A stretch of DNA of 6,461 bases from Prolixibacteraceae bacterium UBA6162 (GTDB lineage Bacteria > Bacteroidota > Bacteroidia > Bacteroidales > Prolixibacteraceae). The notes under the pieces are model-generated. The model was not told the origin of the DNA. It saw only the letters and a program-made list of their open reading frames with translations, and did not search any database. Shown one piece after another: positions 5,866 to 6,461 of this stretch. The number at the start of each line of letters is the position of its first letter. Positions within the stretch are counted from its first letter, which is position 1. The stretch spans positions 1-6,461 of the forward strand of contig DIUI01000076.1 of the NCBI GenBank assembly GCA_002428215.1, given 5' to 3'. The position numbers were made by a program, and so were the translations under genes.

Positions 5866-6461
5866 ACTGCTTGTTGATTCTTTCTGTTACGAGTCTTGAG
5901 CTGATTACCACCATTGGCAAACCGGTTCCCGGGGTGGTAGATGCTCCTACGTAAAATAGATTTTTAAGTTCCTCGTCGTAGTTTTTTGGTCTAAAACCAC
6001 CAACCTGACTAAGGTCGTGGGCCAAACCGAGGCCACTTCCTTTGTAGAGATTAAATGCTTTCTCCCAATGCACCGGGGTCATTACGATTTTGGTTTCGGT
6101 TCTTGCTTCAAAGTCGATGCCGGTTCGGAGGCTAAGGTCTTTTATGATGTTGTCTGCAATCTCATTGCCATCGCTCCAGTCTGGTTTGTGGCGTAGGTCG
6201 GCTACAGGGCACAATATATAGATGCTTTCTTTGCCGGGAGGCGCATACTCAGGGTTGTGCATAGAGGGGATGTTGACATAATAGTAGGCGTTTTCGAGAC
6301 CAATCTGATTGGTGAATATTTTCTTGGAGTACTCTTCAAAATTTCTGCGCAAGAAGTAGTTGTGGTGGTACATATTTTCAACTTTTCCATCGATGCCCAG
6401 ATAAATGGTAAGGGGTCCCATGGTCCAGTTGAGCTTGTCCAGCCGTTTTTCGGAAAACTTC
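5849..6461 (-). CDS. crtI: Phytoene desaturase CrtI, C-terminal part (cut by window end)
   Basis: Only the last 203 codons are inside the window. The frame runs open to the right edge, beginning KFSEKRLDKLNWT before the first internal Met at 6421, so that Met is not the start. The full protein is usually about 490 residues, with an N-terminal FAD-binding Rossmann fold that is not seen here. The visible part is diagnostic of the CrtI family: a GIDGKVEN-YHHNYF segment, CPVADLRHKPDW, and the C-terminal FAD-contacting signature NLFYVGASTTPGTGLPMVVISS, about 26 residues from the end. CrtI is a membrane-associated flavoenzyme that introduces double bands of desaturation into phytoene, giving neurosporene, lycopene or didehydrolycopene depending on the species. 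Related desaturases of the same superfamily act on other carotenoids (CrtD, CrtN), and without the N-terminus these cannot be fully excluded, though pairing with crtB argues for CrtI. It lies directly upstream of crtB in one operon. Confidence 0.93.
   Translation of the reverse strand, partial: KFSEKRLDKLNWTMGPLTIYLGIDGKVENMYHHNYFLRRNFEEYSKKIFTNQIGLENAYYYVNIPSMHNPEYAPPGKESIYILCPVADLRHKPDWSDGNEIADNIIKDLSLRTGIDFEARTETKIVMTPVHWEKAFNLYKGSGLGLAHDLSQVGGFRPKNYDEELKNLFYVGASTTPGTGLPMVVISSRLVTERINKQYGSLS

Overview
The window looks like an ordinary chromosomal stretch from a member of the Bacteroidota. The evidence is that gene starts lack Shine-Dalgarno sequences, that two upstream regions carry the -7 box TAnnTTTG used by the primary sigma factor of this phylum, and that the gene families present (non-discriminating-free GlnRS, LiaF-like/LytS/LytTR modules, crtI-crtB) fit it. 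The pigment genes suggest a coloured, probably environmental species. I cannot place it more narrowly from sequence reading alone. I see no tRNA, rRNA, CRISPR array, insertion sequence or phage gene.

Layout. Positions 1-188 are non-coding leader with a good -7 promoter box and no gene I can support. Positions 189-1892 (+) hold a complete glutaminyl-tRNA synthetase gene, glnS. After a 114-base gap with a second -7 box come four genes on the + strand (2007-5014): a small four-helix membrane protein, a LiaF-like membrane protein with a C-terminal beta-rich domain, a LytS-type sensor histidine kinase and a LytTR-type response regulator. They probably form one envelope-sensing module, although the 93-base gap before the kinase could hold a second start of transcription. 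On the - strand, converging on the regulator with only 17 bases between stop codons, are crtB (phytoene synthase, complete) and upstream of it crtI (phytoene desaturase, C-terminal 203 codons only, cut by the window end). crtI and crtB overlap by 17 bases and are surely co-transcribed.

How the genes work together. CrtB condenses two geranylgeranyl diphosphates to phytoene and CrtI desaturates it, the first two committed steps of carotenoid synthesis; the promoter and other pathway genes lie beyond the right edge. The two LiaF-like proteins probably sense or relay membrane state to the kinase, which has no recognisable extracytoplasmic sensor domain of its own, and the kinase phosphorylates Asp56 of the LytTR regulator. 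That partnership is inferred from gene order and from the Lia system of Firmicutes. glnS is a housekeeping neighbour with its own promoter.

The most interesting items are the coupling of LiaF-type proteins to a LytS/LytTR pair, the tandem paralogy of the two membrane proteins, a strong GC hairpin inside glnS, and an inverted repeat that spans both stop codons at the convergent junction. None of these amounts to a clearly new system on the sequence alone.
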